Source of the DNA: Thermotogaceae bacterium
GTDB taxonomy: Bacteria; Thermotogota; Thermotogae; Thermotogales; Thermotogaceae
Assembly (NCBI GenBank): GCA_027038385.1
Contig: JALVXE010000029.1
Location: 1-17,198, forward strand
Direction: 5' to 3'
DNA: 17,198 nucleotides
Under the pieces are notes generated by a model. The model was not told the DNA's origin. It was given only the letters and a program-made list of their open reading frames with translations, and ran no database searches. Shown here in pieces: positions 15,831 to 17,198 of the stretch. The translations under genes were made by a program, and so were the position numbers. Numbering within the stretch: position 1 is the stretch's first letter; each line of letters begins with the position of its first letter.

Positions 15831-15917
15831 GGTGGGGTGCCCGAGTGGCCAAAGGGGGCGGACTGTAAATCCGCTGGCAGAATGCCTTCGGAGGTTCAAA
15901 TCCTCCCCCCACCACCA
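15831..15917 (+). tRNA. tRNA-Tyr, anticodon GTA
   Basis: The acceptor stem GGTGGGG (15831-15837) pairs with CCCCACC (15907-15913), followed by A and an encoded CCA (15915-15917). The anticodon stem GCGGA/TCCGC encloses the loop CTGTAAA with anticodon GTA at 15865-15867. A long variable arm follows, as in class II bacterial tRNA-Tyr, then a T arm with TTCAAAT. It is co-transcribed with tRNA-Trp, which begins 7 bases later. Confidence 0.97.
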
Positions 15918-15924
15918 AAGAAGT

Positions 15925-16000
15925 AGGGCCGTAGCTCAATTGGTAGAGCGTCGGTCTCCAAAACCGATGGTTGGGGGTTCAAGTCCCTCCGGCCCTGCCA
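15925..16000 (+). tRNA. tRNA-Trp, anticodon CCA
   Basis: The acceptor stem AGGGCCG (15925-15931) pairs with CGGCCCT (15990-15996), followed by discriminator G and an encoded CCA (15998-16000). The anticodon stem TCGGT/ACCGA encloses CTCCAAA with anticodon CCA at 15958-15960. The D arm (AGCTCAATTGGTAGAGC) and the T loop TTCAAGT are standard. Confidence 0.97.
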
Positions 16001-16023
16001 GCTCGCCGAAAGGCGAGCTTTTT
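16001..16023 (+). terminator. Terminator of the tRNA operon
   Basis: GCTCGCC (16001-16007) pairs perfectly with GGCGAGC (16012-16018) around a GAAA tetraloop, followed by five T (16019-16023). It begins at the very next base after the tRNA-Trp CCA and separates the tRNAs from the methyltransferase gene. Confidence 0.9.
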
Positions 16024-16044
16024 CATTTCCAAAGGAGTGGTTTT

Positions 16045-16683
16045 TTGGACTTCACCGAGATCCTTAGAGGCATAGAGCTTCTCGAAAGCGAATCAAAACC
16101 CACTCATGCATCTGCCCTGCTTCTGTATTTCTCAAAGCCGTCGGCTTCCAGTAAGAAGGTTTTGGAATTGGGAAGTGGATCCGGGATAGTGTCCATAGGA
16201 ATCGCGAAGCTTTACAAAAGGGAAGTCGTCGGTTTGGAGATCGTAAAAGACCTGGTGAAAGTCTCGGAGAAATCCGCCGAGTTCAACGGTGTGAAAGACA
16301 AGGTAAGATTCGTGTGGGGGGATGTCAGGGATATAAGAAAGATTTTCAAGGCGGAGAGTTTCGACATGGTGATATCGAATCCTCCACATCACATAGGGAA
16401 AAAAGCGAGTCCAAACAAGATCAGAGCCCTTGCAAGGAGCGCGAGTCTTGAGACGATCGAAGCTTTCACGGATGCGATTTCCTGGAGTTTGAAAAACGGA
16501 GGGGAGTTCTCACTCGCTTTGTCTCCAGAAAATCTGATGGATTGGCTTTGCTCACTCAGAGAAAGAAGGCTTGAGGTGAAGAGAATGGTGTTCTTCCATC
16601 CAAAAGACAAAGCTGAGCTCGTAGCCGTCAGGGGGAAGAAGAACGCAAGATCTGGATTGATAGTGGAGAAACCCTTAACTTGA
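16045..16683 (+). CDS. TrmN6/YfiC-like class I methyltransferase
   Basis: This is a SAM-dependent methyltransferase resembling TrmN6 (YfiC), which in E. coli makes N6-methyladenosine at position 37 of tRNA-Val. The 212 residues show the SAM motif VLELGSGSGIVS from V39, an acidic EIVKDL after the second strand, GDVRD, and DMVISNPPHH with N112-P-P-H115. The catalytic tetrad of N6-adenine enzymes is normally NPPY or NPPF; here the aromatic is histidine. The C-terminal part (ALARSASLETIEAF, LKNGGEFSLALSPENL, VKRMVFFHP) fits YfiC-like proteins. I chose TTG 16045 because AAAGGAG (16031-16037) is 7 bases upstream and the tRNA terminator ends before it; a longer frame would run through the tRNAs. I see no clear promoter of its own; read-through from the tRNA operon is possible. 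The target is inferred, so I give no symbol. Confidence 0.8.
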   Translation: MDFTEILRGIELLESESKPTHASALLLYFSKPSASSKKVLELGSGSGIVSIGIAKLYKREVVGLEIVKDLVKVSEKSAEFNGVKDKVRFVWGDVRDIRKIFKAESFDMVISNPPHHIGKKASPNKIRALARSASLETIEAFTDAISWSLKNGGEFSLALSPENLMDWLCSLRERRLEVKRMVFFHPKDKAELVAVRGKKNARSGLIVEKPLT

Positions 16684-16707
16684 AAAACCCCGCCAGGGGA
16701 GGCGGGG
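16683..16707 (-). terminator. Terminator of the ferredoxin oxidoreductase gene
   Basis: On the minus strand CCCCGCC and GGCGGGG (7 base pairs, 16707-16701 and 16694-16688) flank a 6-base loop and are followed by five T (16687-16683). It lies 1 base after the stop at 16709. On the plus strand the same hairpin follows the methyltransferase stop but has only a weak T-run. Confidence 0.85.
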
Positions 16708-16708
16708 A

Positions 16709-17198
16709 TCATTTGAGTTGTTCTTTTGCTATTTTCATTCCCTCTTCTATCGCCTTTTTATTGACTTCCAGAAACTGTGCTTTCTTCCCGGTCATCTTCT
16801 TTTCAAGAGCCTTTATGACGCTCTCGAGGCTCACCGCTTTAGTCACCTCTATGTAAGCACCAAGCATCACCATGTTCTGTGCTTTCAAGGCGCCAAGTTT
16901 ATCCGCAACGTCGTTCGCAGGGACCTTGATGACCTTTATATCATCTCTTGAGGGTTCTCTGTCTATCATCGATGTGTTCATGACAAGGACTCCACCTTTG
17001 TCGAGTATGGGTTCGAATTTTAAAAGCGATGGGATGTTGAATATCACTATCTCGTTAGGTGTATCCACAACCGGAGATGCGACCGGCTCATCGGAGACGA
17101 CCACGGTACAGTTGGCAGTTCCACCCCTCATCTCAGGTCCGTAAGATGGTAGCCAGGTGACGTGTTTTCCATCTATCATACCGGCGGTGGCCACAAGT
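16709..17198 (-). CDS. 2-oxoacid:ferredoxin oxidoreductase gamma subunit, 5' end cut by window edge
   Basis: This is the gamma subunit (PorG/KorC family) of an enzyme that oxidises a 2-oxoacid with coenzyme A and reduces ferredoxin, a cytosolic step in anaerobic pyruvate or amino-acid breakdown. The visible part includes TAGMIDGKHVTWLPSYGPEM followed by RGGTANCTVVVSD and DEPVASP, which is diagnostic. About 25 residues expected at the N-terminus, including the family's GGQG motif, lie beyond the right edge. GTG 17194 is therefore an internal codon, not the start. The C-terminus ends with a helix of alternating charge (NKKAIEEGMKIAKEQLK). The gene is followed by a terminator and is probably last in its operon. 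Pyruvate, 2-oxoglutarate or branched-chain specificity cannot be decided from this subunit alone. Confidence 0.92.
   Translation of the reverse strand, partial: LVATAGMIDGKHVTWLPSYGPEMRGGTANCTVVVSDEPVASPVVDTPNEIVIFNIPSLLKFEPILDKGGVLVMNTSMIDREPSRDDIKVIKVPANDVADKLGALKAQNMVMLGAYIEVTKAVSLESVIKALEKKMTGKKAQFLEVNKKAIEEGMKIAKEQLK

Noticed and set aside
15832..16683. A 283-codon plus-strand frame running from tRNA-Tyr into the methyltransferase
   Set aside because: Its first 71 codons lie in two clear tRNA genes and a terminator. The real start is TTG 16045, behind AAAGGAG.

Overview
The window looks like a piece of a Thermotogota (Thermotogales-like) chromosome; I cannot fix the genus. The evidence is the gene set and style: a UgpB-A-E sugar/glycerol-phosphate transporter with no ATPase gene beside it, a split glycine decarboxylase (GcvPA/GcvPB), a heterodimeric ABC exporter of the Thermotoga TM287/288 type, a 2-oxoacid:ferredoxin oxidoreductase subunit, and a two-subunit glycyl-tRNA synthetase. 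Shine-Dalgarno sites are strong, GTG and TTG starts are frequent, and ATA and AGA codons are common. Genes are tightly packed and there is no gene-free stretch above 300 bases.

Layout. (1) 1-1810, minus: glyS, cut by the left edge, with no glyQ upstream. (2) 1860-3665, plus: a membrane-anchored HD-GYP signalling protein divergent from glyS, whose start is uncertain. (3) 3697-7853, plus: a promoter, then ugpB, a hairpin with a short T-run, ugpA, ugpE and a Ddl-like ATP-grasp ligase, closed by a terminator that can work from both sides. (4) 11011-7853, minus: gcvH-gcvPA-gcvPB, translationally coupled, without gcvT. (5) 11097-12041, plus: a ThiS/MoaD-like sulfur carrier and its E1-like adenylyltransferase, divergent from gcvH over 85 bases with overlapping -10 boxes. 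(6) 15661-12038, minus: two ABC exporter half-transporters behind a good promoter; the second converges on and overlaps the E1-like gene. (7) 15789-16683, plus: a promoter, tRNA-Tyr(GTA), tRNA-Trp(CCA), a terminator, and a TrmN6-like methyltransferase with a TTG start. (8) 17198-16709, minus: gamma subunit of a 2-oxoacid:ferredoxin oxidoreductase, cut by the right edge.

The region is mostly core and metabolic: solute uptake, cell-wall-type ligation, one-carbon metabolism from glycine, sulfur-carrier activation, export and translation. I found no phage, IS, CRISPR or defence cassette. The strongest anomaly is a Walker A motif reading GQTGAEKT instead of GxTGxGKT in the exporter subunit that should carry the hydrolysing ATP site. 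Other points worth checking are the start and mosaic codon use of the HD-GYP gene, the orphan sulfur-carrier/E1 pair, the unusual Ddl-like ligase, and NPPH replacing NPPY in the methyltransferase.
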